A stretch of DNA of 64,000 bases from Acidovorax sp. Leaf160 (GCF_001424265.1 NZ_LMOV01000028.1:1-64000), one strand, 5' to 3'; numbered from the stretch's first letter, positions 47,172 through 55,999 are shown. The notes: generated by a model from the letters alone, not told the origin. Made by a program: numbers and translations.

Positions 47172-47699
47172 CTACTTGGCGGCGCGGGTGGACGGCACCC
47201 AGGCCCAGGTGAATTCGCACTCCACCGGCTCCGCGCCGGTTTCGTCCGTCACCGTGACCTGGACCTGCATCTCGCCCTTGGTTTCGGCCTTCATGGCGGC
47301 GCGCTGCGCATCGGTCAGCACCGCCACGGCGCGCAACGCACCGTTGGCGCGCTTGCGGAAGGCCATCTTCATGTCCTTGGCCAGCGGCACGCAGTCGTCG
47401 CGCACGTTCAGGCCCACGGCCATGCCGGTGGCCGTCTCGGCCAGCAGGTTCATCGCCGAGGCATGGATGCCGCCGATGTGATTGCGCACCCGGGGCTCGT
47501 TGCGCAGCCGCACTTCCACCCGGTTCGGCGACATCTCGACGAACTCCACGCCGGCCGTGCGGGTGAACGGCACGGCGCGGCGCAGCACCAGGTTGCGCAC
47601 CCAGGGGCGCAGGAACTTCGGGTAGTCGTCGATCTGCTCCAGCTGCAGTTGCAGCCGGTTGGGCGCGAACACGCTAGCCAGGTCCGGGGTCATGGTCAT
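47172..47699 (-). CDS. DUF4442-type hotdog thioesterase-like protein
   Basis: 175 aa. PFTRTAGVEFVEMSPNRVEVRLRNEPRVRNHIGGIHASAMNLLAETATGMAVG has the hotdog pattern with the IHA segment of DUF4442 proteins. Enzyme activity in this group is poorly known. It starts 12 bases after the FadB/FadN-like stop and precedes the thiolase, so it is part of the beta-oxidation operon. Confidence 0.8.
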   Translation of the reverse strand: MTMTPDLASVFAPNRLQLQLEQIDDYPKFLRPWVRNLVLRRAVPFTRTAGVEFVEMSPNRVEVRLRNEPRVRNHIGGIHASAMNLLAETATGMAVGLNVRDDCVPLAKDMKMAFRKRANGALRAVAVLTDAQRAAMKAETKGEMQVQVTVTDETGAEPVECEFTWAWVPSTRAAK

Positions 47700-47711
47700 G
47701 CGGTCGGCCGA

Positions 47712-50114
47712 TCAGTTGCGCAACGGCTTGCCGGTGTTCAGCATGCCCAGGATGCGTTCTTGCGTTTTGGGGTGCTGGATCAGCGCGCAGAAGGCCTTGC
47801 GTTCCAGCGCCATCAGGTATTCCTCGCTCACCAGCGTGCCGGCATCCACGTCGCCGCCGCAGACGATTTCGGCGATCAGCGTGGCGATGTGTTGGTCGTG
47901 GTCGCTGATGAAGCCGCCGTCGCGCATGTTGACCAGCGAGCCGCGGATGGTGGCGATGCCGCTGCGCCCGGCCACCGGGAACAGGCGCCTGGCCGGCGCG
48001 CGCCAGCCGCTGGCGGCCATGGCCTTCGCTTCGTTCAGCGCGACGAACAGCACCTCGTCCTTGTGCGGCACGACGATGTCGCTCTCCAGCAGATAGCCCA
48101 GCTTGCGCGATTCGAGCGCGCTGGTGCCCACCTTGGCCATGGCGGCGGCGGTGAAGCCTTCCGTGAGGAAAGGCAGCAGGTCCTTGCCCGTGGACGCGGC
48201 GGCGTTCTCGGCCGCGCGGCGCGCGATGTAGGTCAGGCCGCCCGCACCCGGCACCAGGCCCACGCCCACTTCGACCAGGCCGATGTAGCTTTCCATGTGC
48301 GCCACGCGGCGGGCCGAGTACACGGCCAGCTCGCAGCCACCGCCCAGCGCCATGCCGTGGATGGCCGAGATGACCGGCACCTGCGCATAGCGCAGGCGCA
48401 GCATCAGGTTCTGCAGTTCCTGCTCCACGCTTTCGATGGCCGAGATGCCGGCGACCACGAAGGCGGGCATGGTGGCCGCCAGGTCGGCGCCCACGCTGAA
48501 GGGCCCGTCGCCGGACCAGATCACCAGCCCGTCGTATTCGCGCTCGGCGGTGTCGATGGCCTCGACCAGGCCTTCCATCACGTCGGGGCTGATCGCGTGC
48601 ATCTTGCTCTGGATGCTGGCGATGAGCACCTTGCCATCGAGCGTCCAGGTGCGCAGCGCGTCGGACCCGGCTACCGTGGTGCCGGCCGTGCGCCAGTCGG
48701 GCAGGTTCTTTTCGCCCAGCAGCGGCTCGGGGAAGTGCTGGCGTTCATAGACGGGCAACTGGCGGCGCGGCACGAACTTCGACTGGGAAGCGCTCCACGA
48801 GCCCTCGGCCGTGTGCACGCCGCCGGCCTCGGCCACCGGGCCCTTGAACACCCACTCGGGCAGCGGCGCCTTGCTGAGCGCCTTGCCCGCATCGATGTCC
48901 TCCTGGATCATCTTCGCCACGTCGAGCCAGCCGGCCTCCTGCCACAGCTCGAACGGGCCCTGCTTCATGCCGAAGCCCCAGCGCATGGCCTGGTCCACGT
49001 CGCGGGCGTTGTCGGCAATCGTCGCCAGGTGCACGGCGGCGTAGTGGAAGCTGTTGCGCAGAATGGCCCAGAGGAAGCGGCCCTGCGCGCCCTCGGCGTT
49101 GCGCAGCAATTTCAGGCGCTCGGCGGCGGGCTTCTTGAGCATGCGGCCATAGACCTCGTCGGCCTTCTGGCCGCCGGGCACGTATTCGCCCTCGGCCAGG
49201 TCGAAGCGCAGGATGTCGCGGCCCACCTTCTTGTAGAAGCCGGCCTTGGACTTTTGGCCCAGGTGCTTCATCTCGATGAGCTTGTTCAGCACTTCGGGCG
49301 TGCCGAAGCTGCCGTAGAACGGGTCCGTCTCTTCCGTCAGGTTGTCCTGCAGCGTCTTGATGACATGGGCCATGGTGTCCAGCCCCACCACGTCGGCGGT
49401 GCGGAAGGTGCCGCTGGAGGCGCGCCCCAGCTTCTTGCCCGTGAGGTCGTCCACCACGTCGTAGGTGAGGCCGAAGTTCTCCACTTCCTTCATCGTGGCC
49501 AGCATGCCGGCGATGCCGACGCGGTTGGCGATGAAGTTAGGCGTGTCGTGCGCGCGCACCACGCCCTTGCCCAGGCCGCTGGTGACGAAGGCTTCGAGCT
49601 GGTCCAGCACTTCCGGCCGGGTGGTGGGCGTGTCGATCAGCTCCACCAGCGTCATGTAGCGCGGCGGGTTGAAGAAGTGGATGCCGCAGAAACGCGGCTT
49701 GATCGCATCGGGCAGCGCCTCGGAGAGCTTCGTGATCGACAGCCCGGACGTGTTCGACGCCACGATGGCGTTCGGCGCGACGAAGGGCGCGATCTTCTTG
49801 TAGAGGTCGAGCTTCCAGTCCATGCGCTCGGCGATGGCCTCGATGACGAGGTCGCATTCGCGCAGCTGGTCCAGGTGCTCTCCGTAGTTGGCCTGGCCGA
49901 TCAGCGCGGCGTCTTCGGCCACGCCCAAGGGCGCGGGCTTGAGCTTCTTCAGGCCCTCGATGGCCTTGGTGACGATGCCGTTCTTCGGGCCTTCCTTGGC
50001 TGGCAGGTCGAACAGCACCACGGGCACCTTCACATTGGCGAGGTGCGCGGCGATCTGCGCGCCCATCACGCCTGCGCCGAGCACGGCGACTTTCTTCACT
50101 TGGAATCGGGACAT
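47712..50114 (-). CDS. 3-hydroxyacyl-CoA dehydrogenase / enoyl-CoA hydratase fusion (FadN/FadB-like)
   Basis: 800 aa. The dehydrogenase comes first: NAD site VAVLGAGVMGAQIAAHLA (residues 8-25), then IHFFNPPRYMTLVELI and two C-terminal helical domains. The crotonase domain comes last (about 500-650), with SVGADLAA, AIHGMALGGGCELAVYSARRVAH and YIGLVEVGVGLVPGAGG. This order is that of FadN-type proteins, the reverse of E. coli FadB. It hydrates enoyl-CoA and oxidises 3-hydroxyacyl-CoA. It is flanked by acyl-CoA dehydrogenase and thiolase genes of the same pathway. Confidence 0.94.
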   Translation of the reverse strand: MSRFQVKKVAVLGAGVMGAQIAAHLANVKVPVVLFDLPAKEGPKNGIVTKAIEGLKKLKPAPLGVAEDAALIGQANYGEHLDQLRECDLVIEAIAERMDWKLDLYKKIAPFVAPNAIVASNTSGLSITKLSEALPDAIKPRFCGIHFFNPPRYMTLVELIDTPTTRPEVLDQLEAFVTSGLGKGVVRAHDTPNFIANRVGIAGMLATMKEVENFGLTYDVVDDLTGKKLGRASSGTFRTADVVGLDTMAHVIKTLQDNLTEETDPFYGSFGTPEVLNKLIEMKHLGQKSKAGFYKKVGRDILRFDLAEGEYVPGGQKADEVYGRMLKKPAAERLKLLRNAEGAQGRFLWAILRNSFHYAAVHLATIADNARDVDQAMRWGFGMKQGPFELWQEAGWLDVAKMIQEDIDAGKALSKAPLPEWVFKGPVAEAGGVHTAEGSWSASQSKFVPRRQLPVYERQHFPEPLLGEKNLPDWRTAGTTVAGSDALRTWTLDGKVLIASIQSKMHAISPDVMEGLVEAIDTAEREYDGLVIWSGDGPFSVGADLAATMPAFVVAGISAIESVEQELQNLMLRLRYAQVPVISAIHGMALGGGCELAVYSARRVAHMESYIGLVEVGVGLVPGAGGLTYIARRAAENAAASTGKDLLPFLTEGFTAAAMAKVGTSALESRKLGYLLESDIVVPHKDEVLFVALNEAKAMAASGWRAPARRLFPVAGRSGIATIRGSLVNMRDGGFISDHDQHIATLIAEIVCGGDVDAGTLVSEEYLMALERKAFCALIQHPKTQERILGMLNTGKPLRN

Positions 50115-50135
50115 GGTGTTTCTTGTCGAATGGAT

Positions 50136-50570
50136 TTATTGGACGCGCTGCCACGTTTGCGTTCGCCAGAAAGGCCCCAGGTAACCGCGCACTTCCAGCT
50201 TGGCGCCGCCGTCGATGGGCGTGAAGCTGGCGCGGTATTCCTTGCCGTTTTCGGGGTCGAGGATCTTGCCGCCTTCCCAGACGTCCTTGCCGTCGGCCTT
50301 CCTGCCGCCGCGGATGATCTCCAGCCCGGCGATGGGCTGGCCCTTGCGGTCGTCGGTGCATTCCACGCAGGTGGCGTCCGGGGCCGTGTCTTTCTTCAGC
50401 GACTTCTCGATGCGGCCGGTGAGCGCGCCCGCCGCTTCGCCGATGCGGATCTGGGCTTTCGCCTCACCCGTCTTGTCGTCGATGCTGCGCCACGTGCCCA
50501 CGGGCGTCACCTGGGCCCAGACGGGGGCGGCGATTGCTACACAAAAGATAGCTGCTAGCGCTTTATTCAT
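50136..50570 (-). CDS. DUF2147 secreted protein
   Basis: 144 aa. The signal peptide is MNKALAAIFCVAIAAPVWAQ. The mature part has the DUF2147 pattern: TPVGTWRSIDDKTGEAKAQIRI, GALTGRIEKSL, CTDDRKGQPIAGLEIIRG, WEGGKILDPENGKEYRA and LEVRGYLGPFWRTQTWQRV. Function of the family is unknown; it is predicted to be periplasmic. The ATG and the first ten codons lie in a copy of the dispersed palindromic repeat, so the repeat seems to have supplied the start of this signal peptide. It sits inside the beta-oxidation operon. Confidence 0.85.
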   Translation of the reverse strand: MNKALAAIFCVAIAAPVWAQVTPVGTWRSIDDKTGEAKAQIRIGEAAGALTGRIEKSLKKDTAPDATCVECTDDRKGQPIAGLEIIRGGRKADGKDVWEGGKILDPENGKEYRASFTPIDGGAKLEVRGYLGPFWRTQTWQRVQ

Positions 50571-50575
50571 GAGGG
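50535..50575. repeat. Dispersed palindromic repeat forming the start of the DUF2147 gene
   Basis: On the minus strand CATGAATAAAGCGCTAGCAG continues CTATCTTTTGTGTAGC. It aligns without gaps to 12047-12082 on plus (GATGAATAAAGCGCCGGTAG, CTATTATTTTTATAGC), differing at only a few positions. Here the repeat is coding sequence. Confidence 0.7.
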
Positions 50576-50617
50576 CTCCTGGGCAAAAACGTTGAGAAGA
50601 TTGCAAGCGTGCGGCGC

Positions 50618-52423
50618 TCAGGCCAGCGCGGCGTCGGTGTCCATCAGCGGCTTGGCGCCAGCGCGGGCGGTGCGCATCAGCGTGGCCGTTTCGGGGAACA
50701 GCTTGGCGAAGTAGAAGCGCGCCGTCTGCAGCTTGGCGACGTAGAACGGGTCGTCGTTGCCGGCGGCGATCTGCCGCAGCGCCACCTGGGCCATGCGGGC
50801 GAACAGGTAGCCGAACACCAGGTGGCCGGCCACGCGCAGGTAATCGACGGCGGCGGCACCCACTTCGTCGGGGTTCTGGAAGCCCTTGAAACCGATCTCG
50901 GTGGTGAACTTGGTCATCTGCTCGCCCAGCATGGCGATGGGGTTGATGAACTCGGCCATCTTCTCGTTCACACCTTCTTCCTGCACCAGCTGGCCCACCA
51001 GCTTGCCCAGTTTTTTGAGCGTGGCACCGTTGTTGCCCAGCACCTTGCGGCCCAGCAGGTCCAGCGACTGGATGGTGTTGGTGCCTTCATAGATCATGTT
51101 GATGCGGTTGTCCCGCACGAACTGCTCCATGCCCCATTCCTTGATGAAGCCGTGGCCGCCGAAGACCTGCATGCAGTGGTTGGTGGCAATGTGGCCGTTG
51201 TCGGTGATGAAGGCCTTGACGATGGGCGTCAGCAGCGCCACCAGTTCGTCCGAGTCCTTGCGCACCTTTTCGTCCGGGTGGCTGTGCGCCTTGTCCAGCA
51301 GCAGCGTGCAGTAGATCTGCAGCGCGCGGGCGCCTTCGGCATAGGCCTTGGCCGTCAGCAGCATCTTGCGCACGTCGGGGTGCACGATGATCGGATCGGC
51401 TTCCTTGTCCTTGGCTTTGGTGCCCGACAGGCTGCGCATCTGGGTGCGGTCCTTGGCATAGGCCAGCGCGTTCTGGAAGGCCACTTCGGTCAGCCCCAGC
51501 GACTGGTTGCCCACGCCCAGGCGGGCCGCGTTCATCATCACGAACATGGCCTGCAGGCCCTTGTGCGGCTGGCCGACCAGGGTGCCGATGGCGCCATCGA
51601 TGGCGATCTGCGCGGTGGCGTTGCCGTGGATGCCCATCTTGTGCTCGAGGCCGGCGCAGAAGATCGGGTTGCGCTCGCCCAGGGAGCCGTCGGCATTCAC
51701 CAGGTACTTGGGCACCACGAACAGGCTGATGCCCTTGCTGCCCTTGGGCGCATCGGGCAGGCGGGCCAGCACCAGGTGGACGATGTTCTCGGTGAAGTCG
51801 TGCTCGCCGGCGCTGATGAAGATTTTGTTGCCGGTGATCTTGTACGTGCCTTCCGGTGCGCCGGCCACGGGCTCGGCCTTGGTGCGCAGCATCCCGAGGT
51901 CGGTGCCGCAGTGGGGCTCGGTCAGGCACATGGTGCCGGTCCACTCGCCGCTCACCAGCTTGGGCAGGTAGGTCTTCTTCTGCTCGTCGGTGCCGTGCGC
52001 CACCAGCGCCTCGTAGGCGCCGTGCGAGAGGCCCGGGTACATCGTCCAGGCCTGGTTGGCGCTGTTGAGCATTTCGTAGAGGCATTGATTCACCACGAAC
52101 GGCAGGCCCTGGCCGCCGTATTCCGGGTCGCACGACAGCGCCGCCCAGCCGCCCTCGATGTACTGCGCATAGGCTTCCTTGAAGCCCTTGGGCGTGGTCA
52201 CTTCATGCGTCTGCTTGTCGAGCGTGCAGCCCTCTTCGTCGCCCGAGATGTTGAGCGGGAACGCCACGCCGGCGGCGAACTTGCCGGCCTCTTCCAGCAC
52301 GGCATTGATGGTGTCCTCATCGACCTCGGCATGCCGGGGAATGGCCTTGAACTCGTCGGTGACGCGGAAGACCTCGTGCATCACGAATTGCATGTCGCGC
52401 AGGGGCGGCGTGTAGCTGGGCAT
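50618..52423 (-). CDS. Acyl-CoA dehydrogenase, long form (C-terminal-domain type)
   Basis: 601 aa. ACAD signatures are MCLTEPHCGTDLGMLRTKAEP (FAD/substrate loop), GNKIFISAGEHDFTENIVH, and VFGGHGFIKEWGMEQFVRDNRINMIYEGTNTIQSLDL, which contains the catalytic-base Glu (YEGTN). The extra C-terminal domain of about 130 residues places it with the long ACADs of the DmdC/FadE-like group. It introduces the first double bond in beta-oxidation using FAD. It is the first enzyme gene after the TetR regulator. Confidence 0.93.
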   Translation of the reverse strand: MPSYTPPLRDMQFVMHEVFRVTDEFKAIPRHAEVDEDTINAVLEEAGKFAAGVAFPLNISGDEEGCTLDKQTHEVTTPKGFKEAYAQYIEGGWAALSCDPEYGGQGLPFVVNQCLYEMLNSANQAWTMYPGLSHGAYEALVAHGTDEQKKTYLPKLVSGEWTGTMCLTEPHCGTDLGMLRTKAEPVAGAPEGTYKITGNKIFISAGEHDFTENIVHLVLARLPDAPKGSKGISLFVVPKYLVNADGSLGERNPIFCAGLEHKMGIHGNATAQIAIDGAIGTLVGQPHKGLQAMFVMMNAARLGVGNQSLGLTEVAFQNALAYAKDRTQMRSLSGTKAKDKEADPIIVHPDVRKMLLTAKAYAEGARALQIYCTLLLDKAHSHPDEKVRKDSDELVALLTPIVKAFITDNGHIATNHCMQVFGGHGFIKEWGMEQFVRDNRINMIYEGTNTIQSLDLLGRKVLGNNGATLKKLGKLVGQLVQEEGVNEKMAEFINPIAMLGEQMTKFTTEIGFKGFQNPDEVGAAAVDYLRVAGHLVFGYLFARMAQVALRQIAAGNDDPFYVAKLQTARFYFAKLFPETATLMRTARAGAKPLMDTDAALA

Positions 52424-52504
52424 GTTGGCTCCTGAAAGGGTAGGACTGAAGAAAAAAAGGGAAGGAGGAAGTCGTTGGAGAACGAAGGGATGGGCCCGCT
52501 GCGG

Positions 52505-53170
52505 TCAGCCGCCGCTGGCTTCGGCCACGCCGTAGCGGGCCAGGATGTTGTCGAAGCCGGCATGCGCGCGGTCGATGGAGCCGGGCGTCTGCAGGAAGCG
52601 CGCCTCGTAGTGCAGCGCCAGAATCAGGCCGTGGATCTCGAACAGCATCTGCTCGGGGTTCACGTCGGCACGCAGCTCGCCCAGTTCCATGGACTGCTCG
52701 ATGGCACGCTTCATCGCGGCCAGCCAGGTCAGCACCGAGCTGGCGAGCGCGTCGCGCACCGGGCCGGCGCGGTCGTCGAACTCCACCGCACCGCTGATGT
52801 AGATGCAGCCCGAATCGATCTCGATGGAGGTGCGCTGCATCCAGTTGCCGAACATGGCACGCAAACGGGCCACGCCACGCGGAGCGGCCATGGCGGGGTA
52901 GAACACCTCCTGCTCGAAACGGGCGTGGTATTCGCGCACCACCGAAATCTGCAGTTCCTCGCGCGAGCCGAAGTGCGCGAACACGCCGGACTTGCTCATG
53001 CCGGTGACGTCGGCCAGCGCGCCGATGGACAGCCCTTCCAGCCCGATGTGCGTGGCCAGGCCCAGGGCGGCCTCGACGATCACCGCCTTCGTCTGCTGGC
53101 CCTTCTGCAGGGCGCGCCCATCGCGCGCGGCCGCGCGCACGGGTTTGGTGGGAGAGGACGTATCAGCCAT
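52505..53170 (-). CDS. TetR-family transcriptional regulator of the beta-oxidation cluster
   Basis: 221 aa from ATG 53170. The N-terminal helix-turn-helix is IVEAALGLATHIGLEGLSIGALADVTGMSKSGVFAHFGSREEL. The C-terminal domain (FEQEVFYPAMAAPRGVARLRAMF, GCIYISGAVEFDD) resembles regulators linked to fatty-acid genes. It heads the cluster, 81 bases before the acyl-CoA dehydrogenase gene. A perfect palindrome lies 15 bases upstream of its start and is the likely operator. An acyl-CoA ligand is inferred from context. Confidence 0.9.
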   Translation of the reverse strand: MADTSSPTKPVRAAARDGRALQKGQQTKAVIVEAALGLATHIGLEGLSIGALADVTGMSKSGVFAHFGSREELQISVVREYHARFEQEVFYPAMAAPRGVARLRAMFGNWMQRTSIEIDSGCIYISGAVEFDDRAGPVRDALASSVLTWLAAMKRAIEQSMELGELRADVNPEQMLFEIHGLILALHYEARFLQTPGSIDRAHAGFDNILARYGVAEASGG

Positions 53171-53184
53171 GCGTAAAATAAAAC

Positions 53185-53196
53185 GAACGATCGTTC
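53185..53196. promoter_or_regulatory. Putative TetR operator
   Basis: GAACGATCGTTC is a perfect 12-bp palindrome, flanked by AAAATA and TATTTT arms. It lies 15-26 bases upstream of the TetR gene start, where binding would block its promoter. No second copy is seen before the acyl-CoA dehydrogenase gene. Confidence 0.65.
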
Positions 53197-53657
53197 TATT
53201 TTGCATGAAAACCTGCGGTAGAGCTCAGTTCCTGGTGGCGGATGGGGGCTTGCCAGGGAAAACCCTGAAGCCGGCGATGGGTGGGCTTGCGGGCCGTCTC
53301 ACCGGCCTGCAGCGGCGGCGGTGCGCGCGTTGCAGGAAGCCTGCGCTCACTGGCTTGGCTGGGTGACGATGCTGGGGAGGGTGCGGAGGGTGCGGCCGGG
53401 ACCCTGTCACAAGGTCTGACTCCACGGGCGGGGGATCAGAAATCAGTATTTCGCTAGCTTCATGCCGTGGCTTCGACAGGCTCGGCCCGAACGGGCGGTG
53501 GTGCAGTGAAGGCGGATCACGCACCGCACCGCCCCTTCACAGCACCCGGCGCGCCGACGCTGCGCCCCCCCGAGTCGCGCCATCCCGCGCAGCGCGCCTT
53601 CCCCATCCCGCCGAACCGCCAATGGCCTTGCGCCAGCCGGCAGGTTGAGCCTGCGCC
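53197..53657. other. Gene-free stretch, about 460 bases
   Basis: This lies between the TetR promoter and the end of slmA, both on minus. Open frames here are short and show no signature or ribosome binding site. It contains the dispersed repeat at 53469-53494, and GGGTGCGGAGGGTGCGG near 53380. I see no RNA gene. Confidence 0.5.
53469..53494. repeat. Dispersed repeat, GGCTTNGACANGCTCNGCCCGAACGG type, copy 2
   Basis: It matches 138-163 at 23 of 26 positions. It is intergenic, upstream of the TetR gene and downstream of slmA. Confidence 0.6.
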
Positions 53658-54365
53658 CTAGACCAGCAACTGCAGCGAGGCGTCCAGATGCTCGGTGGGC
53701 AGGCGCCGGAAGCCCGAACGCGCGAAGCGCTGCAGCCGGCCGCGCACCAGATCGCACAGCGCCGCCGCGCGCACCTGGGCGTCGACGGTCGGCGTGGCGG
53801 CGCCGGCAGCGTCCGCCGCCGGCCGCAGGCACAGCCGCAGCGACGACTCGATCCGGTCGAAGAACTGGTTCATGCGCTGCAGCAGGCGCTCGTTTTCCAG
53901 CACCAGCGCATCGCCCACCATCACGCGGACCATGCCCGGATTGCGCTCACCGAACTGCAGCACCAGCGCGGCGATGCGCGCCGCGCGCTGGGCGCCGTCG
54001 GCCGGGCCGGACTGTTCGGCGGGGCGCTCCATGATCTGGTGGACCAGGGTGAAAACGCTTTGCTCGATGAACTCGATCAGGCCCTCGAACATCTGCGCCT
54101 TGCTGGCGAAATGGCGGTAGAGCGCCGCCTCGCTCACCTGCAGTCGCGCCGCCAGGGCGGCAGTGGTGATGCGCTCGGCACCAGGCTGCTCCAGCATGCC
54201 CGCCAGCGTCTGCAGGATCTGCACGCGGCGCTCGCCGGGCGGCGGCCTGCGGCGCACGGCGGCGGCAGCGGGCTCGTCTTTCGCGGGCGTGGGTGAGGGG
54301 TCTGACGCAGTGGAGAGCAGAGCGGGAGCGGGTCGCGTGTCGGTGTCGGGAGGGAGTGCGGACAT
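53658..54365 (-). CDS. slmA: Nucleoid occlusion factor SlmA (TetR fold)
   Basis: 235 aa. The core matches SlmA: RRVQILQTLAGMLEQPGAERITTAALAARLQVSEAALYRHFASKAQMFEGLIEFIEQSVF (helix-turn-helix and N-terminal arm), then FGERNPGMVRVMVGDALVLENERLLQRMNQFFDRIE. SlmA binds chromosome sites and blocks FtsZ assembly over the nucleoid. It carries a Pro/Ala-rich N-terminal extension of about 40 residues compared with E. coli. It lies 131 bases after a two-component operon, with argB further upstream on the same strand. Confidence 0.88.
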   Translation of the reverse strand: MSALPPDTDTRPAPALLSTASDPSPTPAKDEPAAAAVRRRPPPGERRVQILQTLAGMLEQPGAERITTAALAARLQVSEAALYRHFASKAQMFEGLIEFIEQSVFTLVHQIMERPAEQSGPADGAQRAARIAALVLQFGERNPGMVRVMVGDALVLENERLLQRMNQFFDRIESSLRLCLRPAADAAGAATPTVDAQVRAAALCDLVRGRLQRFARSGFRRLPTEHLDASLQLLV

Positions 54366-54496
54366 GGCAGCCAATGTGTGCAATTGATTCTCGCACAGCG
54401 ATCCTGACCACCCGCCCCGCCCCGCCCTGCCCTGCCCTGCCCTCCCCCGCCCCGGGCCAGCGCCGGAAGGAGATCGCCACCGCCCGCCGGAGGCGA

Positions 54497-55999
54497 TCAG
54501 GCCGTTTGCGTCCCGGCCTGGAAGCGCACCGTGACCAGCAGCCCCTGGCCGGCTGCACCCGCGGCGAGCGTGAGGCTGGCGCGATGGACGTGGGCGATCT
54601 CGTCCGCGATGGCCAGGCCCAGGCCGGTGCCCTCGCCCACCGAACCCGGCAACCGGTAGAAGCGCTGCATGACCCGCTGCCGTTCGGCGTCGGGCACGCC
54701 AGGGCCGTCGTCCTCCACCTGCAGGAAGGCATGCCCGCCGCGCATGCCGGAGCGCAGCGTGACGCTGCCGCCCGCCGGCGTGTACCTGATGGCGTTGTCG
54801 ACCAGGTTGGACAGCATCTCGCGCAGCAGCCAGCCGTGGCCGGCCGTGGCCGCCGGCTCCGTCTCCAGCCCCAGGTCGATGCCCTTGGCGGTGGCGGCGT
54901 CGAGAAAGGCCTCGAGCAGGCTTTCGCACAGCGCCTTCAAGTCGACCGACTGCGGCGGCTGGGCGTCGAGGCTGCGCGCATCGGCGCGGGAAAGCGCCAG
55001 CAACTGGTGCGCCAGCTTGGAAGTGCGCCGGGTGGCCTGCCGCAGCTTCTGCAGCTCAGATGCTCCCAAAGAAATAGCACCACGCCCAGCAGCATCAAGC
55101 GCGAGAGGCTGGTTTGACCTGGATTGCGACTGGCCGCCCCGCCCGGGCTCGCCCGCCTCCCCGGCCGACTGGGCCGCCAGCGCCCAGGCCTCCACCTGCG
55201 CCTGCAGCCCGGCGAGCGGGGTACGCAGCTGGTGGGCCGCGTCGGCCACGAAGCGCCGCTGGCTCTCCGCCTGCGCGTTGACCAGCGCGAACAGGCGGTT
55301 GAGGGCATCGACCAGCGGCCGCACTTCGGCGGGCGAGGCGGATTCGTCGATGGGGCTCAGGTCGCGCGGAGAACGGTGCTCGACGGCGCCCGTCAGCTCC
55401 ACCAGCGGTTTGAAGGCGCGCCGCACCGCCCAATGAATGGCCAGGGCCGCGGCGGCGATGAGCGCCAGGTTGGGCAGCAGCACGCGCAGCAGCAGCTGCC
55501 GCCCCCACTGCTGGCGGGCATCGGATCCATCGGCCAGTGCCACCACCAATTCCCCGGCGCTGGTGCGGCCGCGCTGCACCGCCACGCGGTAGATGATCTG
55601 GTCGTGTTCGACGCTGTGGAATTCCGGCACCGCCGTGGTCGGCACCGCGCTGCCCAGCCAGTCGTCGCCGAGCAGCACGCGGCCCGTCAGGTCCTGCACG
55701 CTGAAGCCCGAGAAGCCGGCGTTCTGCCGCAGGAACTCTTCGACAGGCGGCGCCAGCAGCAGCAGCGGCTGGCCGTCCTCGGTCATGGCGGGCGAGAGGA
55801 TGGAGTCGGCCAGCGCGGGCAGCAGCCGCATCAGCCGCTGGTCGTGGCGGCCGGCGGCCTCGTCGGCCGAGCGGTAGTCCAGCCAGGCGCCGATCATGGC
55901 CAGCACGCACAGCGGCGCCACCAACAGCAGCAGCAGCCGGTTGCGCAGGTCGGCCGTCACGGGACGCGGCGCAGATCGGCGGAAAGCTTGCGGCTGCAT
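54497..55999 (-). CDS. Sensor histidine kinase (TctE-like)
   Basis: 500 aa from ATG 55999; a TTG nine codons upstream is possible. It has two membrane helices (about 18-38 and 172-192) around a 130-residue periplasmic domain, then HAMP, the H-box FVADAAHQLRTPLAGL, N-box NLVDNAIRYTPAG, DDGPGVPDAE and GEGTGLGLAI. Between the H-box and the second helix of the dimerisation domain lies an unusual stretch of roughly 30 residues (GEAGEPGRGGQSQSRSNQPL and onwards), partly encoded by a dispersed palindromic repeat. It pairs with the regulator upstream. The TctE group often senses carboxylates; the ligand here is unknown. Confidence 0.9.
   Translation of the reverse strand: MQPQAFRRSAPRPVTADLRNRLLLLLVAPLCVLAMIGAWLDYRSADEAAGRHDQRLMRLLPALADSILSPAMTEDGQPLLLLAPPVEEFLRQNAGFSGFSVQDLTGRVLLGDDWLGSAVPTTAVPEFHSVEHDQIIYRVAVQRGRTSAGELVVALADGSDARQQWGRQLLLRVLLPNLALIAAAALAIHWAVRRAFKPLVELTGAVEHRSPRDLSPIDESASPAEVRPLVDALNRLFALVNAQAESQRRFVADAAHQLRTPLAGLQAQVEAWALAAQSAGEAGEPGRGGQSQSRSNQPLALDAAGRGAISLGASELQKLRQATRRTSKLAHQLLALSRADARSLDAQPPQSVDLKALCESLLEAFLDAATAKGIDLGLETEPAATAGHGWLLREMLSNLVDNAIRYTPAGGSVTLRSGMRGGHAFLQVEDDGPGVPDAERQRVMQRFYRLPGSVGEGTGLGLAIADEIAHVHRASLTLAAGAAGQGLLVTVRFQAGTQTA
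55072..55120. repeat. Probable dispersed palindromic repeat inside the TctE-like kinase gene
   Basis: On the minus strand GCCTCTCGCGCTTGATGCTG followed by GGGCGTGGTGCTATTTCTTT fits the repeat plan (GCGCTT..GAT....GCG..GCTATTTTT) seen at four other places. The reading frame stays open through it (encoding NQPLALDAAGRGAISLG). The match is looser than for the 12.05 and 50.55 kb copies. Confidence 0.45.
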
